A stretch of 64,000 nt of DNA from CBDATW01 sp965214965 (lineage in GTDB: Bacteria > Bacillota_I > Bacilli_A > CBDATW01), in contig OZ244030.1 of NCBI GenBank assembly GCA_965214965.1, positions 1 to 64,000 of the forward strand, in the 5' to 3' direction. A program made the translations under genes and the position numbers. Numbering within the stretch: position 1 is the first letter of the stretch; every line of letters begins with the position of its first letter. Below are positions 45,052 through 56,812 of this stretch, one piece after another. The notes under the pieces were generated by a model. That model was given only the letters and a program-made list of their open reading frames with translations. It made no database searches and was not told the origin of the DNA.

Positions 45052-45996
45052 TTAATCCTCATATTTTTCGTATTCTTTTTTTAATTTTCTAAATACATGG
45101 TTGATTCCCGATTTTGTAATTGAGCTATTATGTGTTTTACTGTAGTGGGTTGCTAAGTCATTCATATTCATTTCTGGTTTATCAACTCTTAATTTTGCAA
45201 TTTGTTTATCTTTATCACTTAAAAAAGCTAAATCAGATTTTTTTTGAAGTGTTTTAATAATTTTAATAATTTTTGCTGATGCTTTTACTGCTTTGGTAAT
45301 GTTTGCCACATCCATATTGTTAGTTCTGTTTAGTGAGTTTTCAAAATCCCTAAGAATTCTTACATCTTCAAATTCTATAAGAGAATTAACGCAACCAATT
45401 AATTTCATAAAGTCTGAAATTTGTTCAGATTTTTTAACATATATTATTCATTGGTTGTTACGCTTGATAGTTTTGAATTCAAAGTTTCCAAAGCCATTTA
45501 TAATCTTTTTAATAAAATTGGCTTTCTCTTTTTTTATTGTTGCTATTTCTAAATGGTAGAAAGTAGTTTCTGGGCTATTAATTGATCCTGATGCAAGGAA
45601 TAATCCTTTAAAGTAGGCGCAGAAAGCTTTGTCATCTTTTAAAACTGTTGATATTAGTTTTTCATTATTATTTTGATTAATACCAAGTTGCTTTGAAAAT
45701 CCGTAATCTTCATCAATAATAATTTGATATTTTTCACTATCTTTTTCATGAACAACTTGTAAATCAATTGGAATATTTTCTCCAAAGAGATCAATAAAGA
45801 TTGCATATATTCTTTTGGCTGTATACTCATTATTAGTATTAGCCAAAATATATTTTTTTCCTGATTTTAAAATAAAAGAACCGTTGATAGATAAAAAAGC
45901 ATTGAGCTCAGCAATGCTTTCATTATTAGAACCAAGTTCTTGGTTTGCTATTTCAAATTTTACTCTTCTAGTAAAAGATATTTCTGTATTTTTCAT
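45052..45996 (-). CDS. whiA: WhiA-family DNA-binding protein
   Basis: A 314-residue WhiA homologue: an N-terminal degenerate LAGLIDADG endonuclease-like fold (AELNAFLSINGSF, AYFKGLFLASGSINSP) and a C-terminal helix-turn-helix (PEMNMNDLATHYSKTHNSSITKSGINHVFRKL). In mollicutes WhiA has been linked to repression of ribosomal protein genes; elsewhere it affects division. The trxB-whiA order is conserved in many low-GC Gram-positives. One TGA Trp in the middle. Confidence 0.95.
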
Positions 45997-46029
45997 ATTA
46001 ACTATTATAACACTTTTGATATGAAATGT

Positions 46030-46953
46030 TTACTTTAAGTTATCTAAATAGTGAATTGCTTCTTGTGCAGCTACAGTACCATCTCCAACTGCTGTAGAAA
46101 TTTGTCTAATTTTTTTATTTCTTACATCCCCAGATACAAATACCCCTGGAATTTTTGTAATTGTTGATTCATCAGCATCAACATATTTAGCTTCTGTAAG
46201 AACTGATGTATCTTTAACAAATTGAGTTTCTGGAATTAATCCAATAAATGGAAATACACATGATGCTTGGATTATTTTATCTTCTCCAGATTGTGTATAA
46301 GTTAATTTAATTCCTTCACCAGATTTTTCAATTGATTTTGGTGTTGCTTGAAGAATGATTTTTATTTTATCATTAGCATGAACTTTATCGACTGTTGTAG
46401 CTTCTGCTTTTTTAAATTCTTCTCCTCTATAAATAATTGTTACTTTGGAGGCAAATTTTGTTAAATAGATTGATTCTTCAAGAGCTGAGTTACCACCCCC
46501 AATAACAACAACTTCTCTGTCTTTATAAAATGCTCCATCGCAAATAGCGCAATATGAAATTCCAGTTCCGTAAAGTTCTTTCTCTCCAGGAATTCCCATT
46601 TCTCTTTCTTTTGTACCTGTGGCAATAATTACTGCTTTTGCTAAGTATTGTTTGCCGTCTTCTAAGATAATCCTTTTGTGATTGCCCTCATCAATCATTT
46701 CTACTACATTTCCATATAAATGCTTAGCTCCAAATGCTGTTGAGTGCGCATACATATCAAGAGCTAGATCTGGACCTGTTACTTTTTTGAATCCTGTTCA
46801 GTTTTCAATTTCAGCTGTCTTAATTAATTTTCCACCTGGTGCATCTTTGTCAATCATGGCAGTTGAATAATTGGCTCTTGATCCATAAATTGCTGCAGTC
46901 ATTCCTGCTGGACCTGCTCCGATGATGAAAATATCATAAACTGTTTTTTGCAT
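46030..46953 (-). CDS. trxB: Thioredoxin reductase
   Basis: A 307-residue NADPH-dependent flavoprotein that reduces thioredoxin. FAD motif IIGAGPAGMTAAIYGSRA at the N-terminus, NADPH motif VVVIGGGNSALEESIYL, the redox cysteine pair in SYCAICDGAFY (CxxC) and the final FAD motif GVFVSGDVRNKKIRQISTA. ATG overlaps the lgt stop (TAATG). It is the only electron source for class Ib NrdEF visible in this window. Confidence 0.97.
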
Positions 46954-47891
46954 TATTTTGCTTCCTTTGTTTTTTTAATGGTTGTAAATCCTATTGCAAT
47001 AAATATTAGCGATAGTACTAATGAGACCGGTACATTTGCAATTCTCATAATGTCAGCTTCATTTCTTAGTAGTTCAAGTGATGATCTAATTACACCATAA
47101 GAAATAAAGTATGCTCCAAGTTTGCTAAATTTTGCATTTTTTTCAGCAAGTTTTCAAATAATAATAAATGCAATTATGTTTAAATTACCTTCTATTAGGA
47201 ATAAAGGCAGCCTATATGCTTTTTTTATAAATAAATGTTGCACCATAGAATTGCCATAACCTGTAAATAGTCTTATAAGAATAATTGAATAAAATGCTAA
47301 TGCAATAAATTTAATTCATTCTAAAGTTGTGATTTGTTTTGTTGCTTTAATTTTTGCAAATAGTTTAGTTTTTAAAATCATTTTGATGATTAATAGTGCT
47401 TGAAGTGTTACTAAAACATAAACTAGAGTTTGTGTTAGAGATTTTGATATTTTAAATCCATAAACTTCTTGGTTATAAAAGTTACCTCACCTACCGAAAG
47501 CTTGCCCAATAAGTGCAAATAACATAATTTCTTCTAGAAATGACATTATTGTTAATTTAATATTTTTTCTTTTTAAGAATAAGTATGCTCCAATAATTGC
47601 ACCAATAAGTCCGCCTTGAATAGCTATGCCGCCTTTTCATGGTTGAAATATTTCTATAATGTTTTTTGAGTAATATGGGATTTTAGAAGTTACATATCAT
47701 AGCCTAGCTCCTGCTAAACCAGTAAAAAGCATAAATATTGATATATCATCTAGCATTGTTTTTTTTAGTTTTGGGTATTTTTTAGAAAGTTGAGCTTTTC
47801 CAAACTCCATTGCATAAAAAATACCAGAAGCAAACATTATTGTGTACATACTAATGTTTAATCCAAGAATTGAAATTTGATTACCCAGCAT
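46953..47891 (-). CDS. lgt: Prolipoprotein diacylglyceryl transferase
   Basis: A 312-residue multi-pass membrane enzyme that adds diacylglycerol to the lipobox cysteine of prolipoproteins. The signature WKGGIAIQGGLIGA is followed by IGQAFGRWGNFYNQEVYG, with the essential Arg and the lgt signature. Seven or so hydrophobic helices. Mycoplasma surface antigens are largely lipoproteins, so the enzyme is central for the cell surface. It overlaps hprK by 11 nt and trxB by 1 nt. Confidence 0.96.
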
Positions 47892-48795
47892 TTTTTGTCC
47901 TTTCTAAGTAAAGCCTTAGTGAGCAATGCCCATTGCTTTTAACAATTTCATTGGTTACAGCTACTTCAATTAGCATCGAAGTGTTTCTAGCTAGTGCAAC
48001 TGGAATATTAATTACCGGAACATTAATTCCTAGTATTTCTTTTTTTTCATTTCTTTGGCCAAGCCTATCAAAGTCAGCATCTTTTGAATATTGCTTCAAG
48101 TTAAAAATGTAATCGATTTTGGCAGTATCAAGTGTAATTGATTCTGAAAAGATTTTAGTAATATCCATGATACCAAGACCTCTAACCTCAATGAGGTTTT
48201 TTATATTATCTGGTGACTCTCCAAATAATTCATTACCAATTCTTCTAATTATTAATCCATCGTCAACAATAAATTGGTGTCCATTTTTAATAAGTTCTAG
48301 AGCTGTTTCTGATTTACCAATCCCTGATTCTCCAGTAATAATAACACCTTTACCATATATTTGTAAAAACGTTGCATGCATGTTATCTGTTGTAGAAAGT
48401 TGTTTAGTAAGAAATTGTGCAATTTGAAATCCTGTATCGGTATAACCAAATTTTGATTGTGTAATAACTGCACCACATTCCTTTGCTGCTTCAATAATTA
48501 TCTTTGGAACTTCCACATTTGAAGCAAAAGTAATTGCTGAAATTTGTTCTTTAAATATTTTTTTAAGAACTTTTTTTATATCTTCAGCTTTTGAATCCTT
48601 GATAAAAGCAGTTTCTTTTCTTCCAAAAATTATTATCTTATCTTTATCTTTATCAAAACTGTATCCTGTAAGTTCTAGGCCACCTTTGTTGATGCCTCTA
48701 CAATTGATACCTATCTTCTTTGCATCATTTATTGATCCTGTGATAATATCTAGTTTTATTTCCTCAATAATCTTGTCTAATGTAATTGAATTCAT
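47881..48795 (-). CDS. hprK: HPr kinase/phosphorylase
   Basis: A 304-residue bifunctional enzyme that phosphorylates HPr on serine with ATP and removes the phosphate again. The Walker A motif is ITGESGIGKSETALEL at about 148-163. The family signature ...IEVRGLGIMDI follows at about 200, and the N-terminal domain is normal in length. With the fructose PTS nearby and an HPr-like protein at 58.7 kb, it shows that PTS regulation through HPr-Ser is kept. No CcpA is in the window. Order uvrA-hprK-lgt-trxB. Confidence 0.96.
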   Translation of the reverse strand: MNSITLDKIIEEIKLDIITGSINDAKKIGINCRGINKGGLELTGYSFDKDKDKIIIFGRKETAFIKDSKAEDIKKVLKKIFKEQISAITFASNVEVPKIIIEAAKECGAVITQSKFGYTDTGFQIAQFLTKQLSTTDNMHATFLQIYGKGVIITGESGIGKSETALELIKNGHQFIVDDGLIIRRIGNELFGESPDNIKNLIEVRGLGIMDITKIFSESITLDTAKIDYIFNLKQYSKDADFDRLGQRNEKKEILGINVPVINIPVALARNTSMLIEVAVTNEIVKSNGHCSLRLYLERTKNAG

Positions 48796-48815
48796 ATATT
48801 ACTCCTTATGCTTGA

Positions 48816-51638
48816 TTATAGCATTTCCTTAAGAAAAGTTCCTGTATGAGAACCTTTCTTGGATGCTACTTTTTCCGGTGTTCCTTCTACTAAGATTTCT
48901 CCACCGCCTTCTCCACCTTCTGGACCTAAGTCAATAAGATGGTCACAAACCTTGATAACATCTAGATTGTGTTCAATTGTTACAACGGTATCTCCATTAT
49001 CAACAATTCTGTTTAATACTGCTATTAATTTAGCAACATCATGTGTATGTAAACCGGTTGTTGGTTCATCTAGGATATACATTGTTTTACCAGTTGCCTT
49101 CTTTTGAAGTTCTTTTGCTAGCTTAACTCTTTGAGCTTCTCCTCCTGATAGAGTTGTAGCAGATTGGCCAAGTTTAATATATCCAAGACCAACATCTAAA
49201 ATAGTTTTAAGTTTTCTAACAATCTTTGGATTAGATTCAAAGAATTCTAGTGCAGTTTCACAAGACATCTTTAAAATGTCAGCAATTGTTTTTTGTCTGT
49301 ATTTAACTTGTAATGTTTCTTCATTATATCTTTTACCATTACATTCTTCACAAGTAACATAGACATTTGGAAGGAAGTGCATTTCAATTTTGATTACACC
49401 ATCTCCTTCACAGTTTTCGCATCTACCACCAGAAACGTTAAACGAGAACCTACCTTTTTGGTATCCTCTAATTTTAGCTTCTGCAGTTTTAGCATAAATA
49501 TCTCTAATATCGTCAAAGACAGATGTATATGTTGCTGGATTTGATCTTGGTGTTCTACCAATTGGATCTTGAGAAATATTAATAACTTTATCAATATTAT
49601 CCAAACCTTTTATCTGTTTATGTTCTCCAGTAGCCATAAATGATCTGTTGATATTATTTGAAAGGCCTTTTCAAAGAATTTCGTTTACAAGGGTTGATTT
49701 ACCTGAACCTGAAACTCCAGTAACACCAATCAATTTTCCTAATGGAAATTTAGCAGTAATGTTTTTTAAGTTGTTGTGTTTTGCACCAACAACCACAATT
49801 TCTTTTCCATTACCTTTTCTTCTGGTTTTTGGAATTGCTATTTCTTTTGTTTTATTTAAATATTGTGCAGTAATAGATTTTTTAGATTTTTGAATATTAT
49901 CAAGTGTTCCTTGAGCTGTAATTTCTCCACCATTTTCTCCAGCAGCTGGCCCAATGTCAACAATGTGGTCAGCGGCTCTTATAGTTTCTTCATCATGCTC
50001 TACAACAATTAAAGTATTGCCAAGATCTCTCATATTTTGAAGAGTTTTAATGAGTTTGGCATTATCTCTTTGGTGAAGACCAACTGATGGTTCATCTAAA
50101 ACATATAAAACTCCTGTAAGTTTTGAACCAATCTGCGTAGCTAATCTAATACGCTGTGCTTCTCCTCCTGATAAAGATGATGAACCTCTAGAAAGTGTTA
50201 AATAATTCAATCCCACATCAGATAGAAATGACAATCTATTTGTTATTTCCTTAACTACTAGATCTGCAATTTTGCTTTCTGTTTTTGTAAGTTTTAAATT
50301 TAAAATGAACTCAGTAGCTGCATCAATATTTAAATCAGTAATTTCTGAAATATTTTTTTTATTAATTAAAACTGACAGTGCATATTTATTTAATTTTTTA
50401 CCTTCACATGTATTACATGTTTTATCAGACATATATTGCTTGTAGTATTCGCGGTTAGACTTAGATTTGGTTTCAACAAATAATCTTTCAATTTGAGCTC
50501 CAACACCTTCGATAAATCCATATTTTTTAAAAATGCTTCCTGAACGTGAATTAATTTGATATGAAATTTCTTCTGTTGACCCTTCCATTATGATTTTAAT
50601 TTCTTTTTTTGTTAGTTTGCTTGCTGGTTTATCCATATCAATATCATATTCGATACATAAAATTTCAAACATCTGTCATCAAATATTATCAGTGCCTGCA
50701 GTTGTTTTAAAAACTTTGATAGCTCCTTGTCTTAGTGATTTTGTTTTATCTGGAATAAGTAGGTTTTCGTCTGCTTCAAGCTTTATACCTAAACCATGGC
50801 AAGTGTTACATGATCCAACTGGCGAGTTAAAAGAAAATAATCTTGGTTCAAGAGATGGAATAGCAAAATCGCATTCTTTACATGAAAAGTTTTGTGAAAA
50901 TAGTTTTTCTTTTTTTGTTGTTAAATTTTCAATTAAAATAAAGCCATCTGAGTATTTACCTGCAATTTCAACTGCATCAAAAATTCTTCCTCTATCTGAT
51001 TCATTTAAAGTAATTCTATCTACAACAATTGAAATTGTATGTTTTTTAGTTTTAGCTAATTTTATTTCTTCATCTAGTTTAAATATTTCATTATTAATTT
51101 TTACTCTTACAAAACCTTCTTGCTTTAAATGAGTTAAGAGTTTTTCATGAGATCCTTTTTTCTCTTGTACAATAGGTGCTAAAATTAAAAGTTTTGATTC
51201 TATTTTATTTTCAAATACTTCATTAACAATGGCTGTGATGGATTTGGCTAAAATTGGTTCTTTATGCACTGGGCAATGAGGAACTCCAATTCTAGCAAAC
51301 AACAATCTTATATAATCATAAACTTCTGTAACAGTACCAACTGTTGATCTGGGGTTATGTGATGTTGTTTTTTGATCAATTGAGATTGCTGGTGATAAAC
51401 CTTCAATTGAATCTACATTTGGTTTTTCTGAATTTCCAAGGAATTGTCTTGCATATGCTGAAAGTGATTCAACATATCTACGTTGACCTTCAGCATATAT
51501 TGTGGAAAAAGCAAGTGATGACTTACCAGAGCCGGAAAGACCAGTCATAACGATTAAATTGTCTTTTGGTAATGTAATATCAATATTTTTTAAGTTATTT
51601 TCTCTTGCTCCTTTAACAATTATTTGATTCTTTTTCAT
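48816..51638 (-). CDS. uvrA: Excinuclease ABC subunit A
   Basis: A 940-residue damage-recognition ATPase of nucleotide excision repair. Two ABC cassettes: the first Walker A is GLSGSGKSSLAF (about 31-42), the second GVSGSGKSTLVNEIL (near 640). Both signature motifs are present (LSGGEAQRIRLATQ, LSGGEAQRVKLAKEL). The zinc-finger cysteines are seen in CKECDFAIPSLEPRLFSFNSP...CNTCHG and CENCEGDG...CEECNGKRY. Several TGA Trp codons, including a double WW. uvrB is not adjacent. Confidence 0.97.
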
Positions 51639-51661
51639 AACAAACTCCTTAGCATATATAA

Positions 51662-51667
51662 ATTATA
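51662..51667 (-). promoter_or_regulatory. Extended -10 promoter of uvrA
   Basis: Minus-strand TGATATAAT, 24 nt before the uvrA start; AGGAG follows. Confidence 0.5.
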
Positions 51668-51697
51668 TCATATTGATTTACCTTATAAATTAATAAA

Positions 51698-51727
51698 CAA
51701 AAAGAGAGCTATTTGCTCTCTGTTTAT
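51698..51727 (-). terminator. Terminator of the fructose operon
   Basis: GAGAGC and GCTCTC stem with an AAATA loop, then TTTTTGTTTATT on the minus strand, about 20 nt past the IIC stop. Confidence 0.8.
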
Positions 51728-51744
51728 TAATATTAATTTTACTT

Positions 51745-52803
51745 TTATTTTTTTTCTACTTTTGGTAGTAGCATACCCATCATTAGTCCAGAAACAACTG
51801 TACCAATAACAAGTGCTATAACAAATGATAATGGTTTTGTTAGAGCTGGAAGCACTAGAATACCACCATGTGGCGCTCTAGATGCTGCCCCAAGTAGTGC
51901 AGAAGCTGCACCAGCCAAAGCTGAACCAGACATTAATGAAGGGATGATTATTTTAGGATTTGAAGCCGCAAATGGAATTGCACCTTCAGTAATAAATGAA
52001 AGACCCATAACAATGTTTGTTTTACCTTGATCTTTTAACGCTTTATCAAATTTTTGTGGGAACATAAATGTTGCAAGTGCAGTTGCTAGTGGCGGAGTCA
52101 TACCTGCCACCATTACTGATGCCATTAAAACTGAATCTGCTCCACCTGCAAGTGATCCAACACCAGCTACATATGCAGCCTTATTAATTGGTCCACCCAT
52201 ATCTGATGCCATCATAGCACCAACAATTAGTCCAATAACAATTTTGGAAGTTGTTGATGAGCTGTTCATAGCTGTTAATCAGTTTGTTAGTCTTCCGTTT
52301 AGTGGTGAAACTGCTGCATTAATTGCTAACATAATACCTGCGATTATAAGTGATGAAATTACTGGGAAGATAAATACTGGTTTTAGTCCTGCCATTGATT
52401 TTGGTAGTCCAGAAAAAACTTTTTTAAGTTGCAGTATTAATCAACCAGCGATGAAACCACCTAAGATTGCTCCTAGGAATCCTGATGCTCCAATGTTTAA
52501 ATCAGCATATCCTGATGATGCAAGTTGTCCGGCAATAAAACCTGGTACAAACCCTGGCCTATCGGCGATAGAATAAGCAATAAAACCACCCAAGATAGGT
52601 AGCATGAACCCAAAGGCAATTTTACCCATGTTTCCTACTCATGCCGAGTGTTTAGTTGATCAACCAAATGATCCACCAGCTGTTGCAGCGTTTCCAATGT
52701 CTAATAGGAAGGCTAAGGCGATTAGAATACCTCCGGCAACCACAAATGGAATCATTGCAGAAACACCCGACATTAAATGTCTATAAAATTTTGATTTATT
52801 CAT
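51745..52803 (-). CDS. PTS fructose transporter, IIC component
   Basis: A 352-residue membrane channel of the fructose PTS. Helical segments alternate with loops such as MIPFVVAGGILIALAF, RPGFVPGFIAGQLAS, SDMGGPINKAAYV and the conserved FITEGAIPFAASNP. It starts at MNKSKFYRHLMSG, preceded by GGAGA; an upstream in-frame ATG would add 20 residues not typical of the family. IIA, IIB and IIC are separate genes here, unlike the fused FruA of many bacteria. Last gene of the operon. Confidence 0.93.
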
Positions 52804-52872
52804 AATTTTAATTTCTCCAATCTTTAATACTCCAACTTTTTTTATTGGGAGTGGACAACCCAAGTTAATAAT

Positions 52873-53199
52873 TTAGTATGCATTATATTCGTTGAATTTA
52901 CCATCAAGAGCTTCTTTGATTAATTTATCAGCATCTTTAATAGCTTGTGATACTCCAATTTCTTTTAATGGCTTCCCATCAAATCTTTCCATCTCAACTC
53001 TTGTGTCTGCAGCAACAATAACTGCTACTGCTTTTTCAATTTCTTCTTCTGTTAATTTATTTTCAACACCAATTGAACCATTTGTTTCAACCTTTACCTT
53101 AACTCCGGCATCTTTACCAGCTTTTTCTAGATTTTCTGCTGCCATGTATGTGTGTGCAATACCTGTTGGGCATGCTGTTACTGCTACGATTAGTTTCAT
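52873..53199 (-). CDS. PTS fructose transporter, IIB component
   Basis: A 108-residue cytosolic phosphocarrier. The active-site cysteine is in TACPTGIAHTYMAAE (C10), the usual fructose-IIB signature. IVAADTRVEMERFDGK follows as in the family. It stands alone between IIC and IIA, 3 nt after the IIA stop. It receives phosphate from IIA and passes it to fructose during import, giving fructose 1-phosphate. Confidence 0.95.
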   Translation of the reverse strand: MKLIVAVTACPTGIAHTYMAAENLEKAGKDAGVKVKVETNGSIGVENKLTEEEIEKAVAVIVAADTRVEMERFDGKPLKEIGVSQAIKDADKLIKEALDGKFNEYNAY

Positions 53200-53202
53200 A
53201 AT

Positions 53203-53655
53203 TTATTCCATTTCTTTAAAGATATTTTTAATATCTTCAATATTTTCTTTTGTTAATAATTGTTTTTTTATGTCAGGATAGATTAATTTTCTACATAATT
53301 TAGCTAATGCTTGTAAGTGTAGTTCAAGTTCTGTATCTGGTACTGCAATCATAAAGAATAATTTTGATAGTGTACCATCTACTGATTGATAATCTAATCC
53401 TTCACGTTTTCTTGCAAATATAATTGCTGGTTTTTTAACTGCCTTTGATTTGGCATGTGGTATTGCTATACCTTTGCCAATTGCGGTTGATGATTGTGCT
53501 TCTCTTTTTTTTATATCAATAATAAATTGTTCTTTATCTTCAACTGATCCTGTTTTTACTAATTCAGTTACTAATTCATTAATTATTTCCTCTTTTGTAG
53601 AAGAAGATATTTTTAATAGAATTGAGCCATTATTTATTAAGTCAATTATTTTCAT
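53203..53655 (-). CDS. PTS fructose transporter, IIA component
   Basis: A 150-residue IIA of the mannitol/fructose class. The phosphorylated histidine lies in GIAIPHAKSKAVKKP (about H68). It accepts phosphate from HPr. The start ATG lies inside the 3' end of fruK (10-nt overlap), so translation is likely coupled. The start and downstream IIB spacing are normal. Confidence 0.94.
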   Translation of the reverse strand: MKIIDLINNGSILLKISSSTKEEIINELVTELVKTGSVEDKEQFIIDIKKREAQSSTAIGKGIAIPHAKSKAVKKPAIIFARKREGLDYQSVDGTLSKLFFMIAVPDTELELHLQALAKLCRKLIYPDIKKQLLTKENIEDIKNIFKEME

Positions 53656-54566
53656 ATCGCCTCCTCTACAAAAAGTTGTTTTTCAATTTTAATAATTGAT
53701 TTTTTATCTGCTAAATTTTCTGTAAATGCTGATGCTGTACCAGAAGCAACTGCTCTAATAATTGCTTTTTTGTAATCAGGTTTTTTATCAAGAATTGAGA
53801 TTAATCCTGCTAAGGCTGCATCTCCTGAACCAATTGTGTTTATTACTTTGCCTTTAACACTTCTAACTTTAAAAATTTTATTTTCTTCTGTTAATAAATA
53901 AGCGCCATCTTTGCCAAGAGACAATAATATGTTTTGTGAGCCTAGTTTTTTAAATTTTAATAATGTTTTGATAATATCTTTTTCTGTTTTAATTTTAAGT
54001 TTTAATACTTCTTCTGCTTCTTCTTTGTTTGGTTTAATAAGAAAGGGCTTAAATTTTAATGATTCTTTTAATGATTTTCCATTTGTATCAATTATGAGTT
54101 TTAGTTTTTTCTTTTTAGCAATTGCAGCAATTTCTTCATAAGCATTAGTTTGGCCAAAAGGTACTGATCCAGAAATTATTAGTGTGTCTTGTGATTTAAG
54201 TTTGTTAATTTTATTTTTTAATTTTTGAAGTTTATCATTTGTAATTAATGGTCCTTGACCGTTTAATTGGGTTTCTCCATTATCATTAATTTTAAAGTTT
54301 ATTCTTGTTTGTCCAGGTACTTTTATAAAAGAGGTTTTAATTTTTTTATTATTTAATTCTTTTTCTAAGTGTTCTCCTGTAAATCCTGCTTTAAATCCTA
54401 ATGCCGTATTTTCTACTCCTAATGTTTTAAGCATTAACGAGACGTTAATTCCTTTCCCCCCAGGAGTTAAAGGCTCATTTGTATATCTGTTTAAAACATT
54501 TTTTTTGAAGTTTTTTACATCTAACTTTAAATCAAGGCAAGGATTAAAGGTTATAGTATATATCAT
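53646..54566 (-). CDS. fruK: 1-phosphofructokinase
   Basis: A 306-residue PfkB-family kinase that converts fructose 1-phosphate to the 1,6-bisphosphate. Motifs: N-terminal NPCLDLKLDV, GGKGINVSLMLKTLGVENTALGF, and the catalytic GSGDAALAG with the base Asp. Under the standard code it would end at a TGA overlapping the IIA ATG; with code 4 it runs two residues further to TAA. It bridges the PTS product with glycolysis downstream of PfkA. Confidence 0.95.
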
Positions 54567-54579
54567 CTTTGTCTCCTTT

Positions 54580-55278
54580 TTATTTTTTAAATACTTTATC
54601 CGATATTATTTCTACTTCATCAATATCAGCAAATTTAACTAATGATGGTTTATTAAATTTTGTAGAATCAATTAATACAAATTTTTGATTTGATCTTTTA
54701 ATAACTTTGGCTTTTATTTTAGCTTCTCTACTATCTGGTGTTGATAAACCATTTTCTTTGCTAATACCGTTTGCACCCATAAATGATTTATCAAAATATA
54801 AATTATCTAACTTATTAGTAAAGTCTTCTCCTGTGGCAGCTAATGTCCTGTTTTTTATTTTTCCGCCAAGTATAATTGTTTCAAAATTATGGTTACTTGA
54901 TTCTATTGCCACATTAATAGCATTTGTTACAACTAAAATATTTTTGGCTGTAATGTATTTAAGTAAAAGTTCTGTTGTTGAACCTGCATCAATATAGATA
55001 GTGTCATTATCTTTAACTTTAGTAGCAGCTTTTTTAGCAATTTTATTTTTAGCACTGCTGTTAAGTTTTTGTCTTGAATCCAAAACAATATCAACTCTAC
55101 TATCAAGTTTTGATACTCCACCAGAGCCAATTATTACTAAACCGTTATTTTCCAATAACTTCATATCTCTTCTAATTGTAATTTCTGAAACATTTACAAG
55201 TTTAGAAAGTTCTTTTCATGTTGCTGTGCTATTTTCTGAAAAATAGTTTAAATATTGTTGCTTTCTTTTTACGTTCAT
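54580..55278 (-). CDS. DeoR-family transcription regulator (fructose operon)
   Basis: A 232-residue repressor-type protein. The N-terminal HTH (about 1-55: KRKQQYLNYFSENSTATWKELSKLVNVSEITIRRDM) is followed by a DeoR sugar-phosphate sensor domain with GGVSKLDSR, the phosphate-binding region YIDAGSTTELLL, and IILGGKI. First gene of the operon. Fructose 1-phosphate is the usual effector of FruR in Gram-positives (known for the family, not seen here). Two identical 13-bp direct repeats lie at its promoter. Confidence 0.92.
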
Positions 55279-55295
55279 TGCTATCTTTTATCCTA

Positions 55296-55323
55296 ATAAT
55301 ACTATTTTATCATATTTTTTCAA
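55296..55323 (-). promoter_or_regulatory. Promoter of the fructose operon
   Basis: Minus-strand TTGAAA (55323-55318), 16-nt spacer, TATTAT (55301-55296), 18 nt before the regulator start. Confidence 0.65.
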
Positions 55324-55342
55324 ATATTTTCATATTTTTTCA
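55310..55342 (-). repeat. Two 13-bp direct repeats at the fructose promoter, likely operator
   Basis: The minus-strand sequence TGAAAAAATATGA occurs at 55322-55310 and again at 55342-55330, exactly 20 bp apart. The first copy overlaps the -35. Direct-repeat operators are usual for DeoR-family regulators, which this operon encodes. Confidence 0.6.
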
Positions 55343-55383
55343 TTAATTTTAATATAAATGGTGTTTTATAATATTTGATAAAA

Positions 55384-55413
55384 CAAAAAAAGGCATAATA
55401 GCCTTTTTTTTAT
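55384..55413 (-). terminator. Terminator of folT-pepA
   Basis: AAAAAAAGGC pairs with GCCTTTTTTT around ATAATA, 15 nt past the pepA stop. Confidence 0.85.
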
Positions 55414-55427
55414 TAAATATCAAACAT

Positions 55428-56786
55428 TTATTTAATTTTATGTGCAAATTCAGCAAGTGTTTTAACTAAAACACCTGTTGGGATGCCTTTAATTTGATCA
55501 GTTCCAGCAATATCGAAGTGAATAAACGGAACATCTTCTGTAAATTCCTTCAAGAACATACCTGCAGCTGATGAGCCAGCTTGTGAAGTGTAATTAGCAT
55601 TTAATAAGTCTGCTATTTTTGATTCTTTAAATCCTTTTAAATAATCTTTATGGAAAGGCATTCTTCAAATCAACTCACCTTTATCTTTTGCAGCTTCATT
55701 CATTTTGCTTCAATCATTATCATTTGTTGTTCAGCATGCTGAATAAGTTGTATCAAAACAAACAACTACTGCTCCAGTTAGTGTAGCAACATCAAGAATT
55801 CTAGTTGCCTTAAGTTTTTTAATAGCATAAGTAATTGAATCAGCAAGAACCAACCTTCCTTCAGCGTCGGTGTTATTGATCTCAACTGTTTTACCTGACA
55901 TTGATGTTTGGACTGAATCAACTGTTTGAGCTTTTGAACCAATCATATTATCAGTTAATGGCATAACAACTGAAATGTTTGATTTTGGTTTTCTTTTAGC
56001 AATAAGTTTCATTGCTCCTGCTACTACTGCAGCACCTGACATATCAAACTTCATAGTTTTCATGTAATTTGATGGTTTTAGTGAGTACCCACCTGAATCA
56101 AACATAATACCTTTACCAATGTATGCAGTTTTTTCTTTTGATTGCGGGTTTCCTTTATATTCTAAAACAACAAGTCTTGGTTCGTGAGCTGATCCAGCAT
56201 TAACACCAAGGAATAAGCCCATCTTGTTTTTTTCAATTGCTTTTTTACCAAGAACTTTTACCTTAACATTTTTAATTGGTGCAAATTCAGCTTTAATTTT
56301 ATTTGCAAAATTAACTGAGTTTAGTTTGTTTGGTGGCATAATCTGGAATGATCTTGTTCAGTTTCTAGCTTCAGCATCTTCTTTTGATACTTTTAATTGT
56401 TCTTTACCTGCAGCAGTTAATTCAACAAGAATTGTATCTTTTACTTTTTCTTTTTTCTTAGTTTTTAAAGTAAAAACATCTCCTTTAAGTAGAATTTTTG
56501 CTTCTGTTAGTACTCTTACTATTTCAACTTCACTTAGTTTATCTGTAATGAAGCTTTTTACATCAACTTGCAGAACTCTTGGAGATGAAATAATAATTCC
56601 TGCAATTGATTTAAATACTTCAATATCAAACTTCTTTTTTTCTCCTAAGAAAATGTATTGAGTTTTTTCTTTGATAAATTCTGTAACATAGTTTTGTTTA
56701 CAAATGACATCTTTAGTTTGTTTTTTTGATTTAAACTCGGCATGGAGAATAAATTCTTTTTTACTTAGTTTTGCTTCTTTAATCAT
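55428..56786 (-). CDS. pepA: Leucyl aminopeptidase, M17 family
   Basis: A 452-residue cytosolic zinc aminopeptidase. The C-terminal catalytic domain carries the family signature NNTDAEGRLVLAD, KGIMFDSGGYSLKP with metal ligands, and MKFDMSGAAVV. The N-terminal half is divergent and lysine-rich. Six or so TGA Trp. It starts 26 nt after the folT-like gene. Along with PepV and AbgT it fits a peptide-scavenging lifestyle. Mollicute M17 enzymes have been found on the cell surface; no signal peptide is visible here. Confidence 0.95.
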
Positions 56787-56812
56787 AATAACTCCTTATA
56801 TAGTCCTATATA

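Noticed and set aside
53652..53655. fruK ending at TGA with an ATGA overlap
   Set aside because: TGA is Trp in this organism; the real stop is TAA at 53646-53648.
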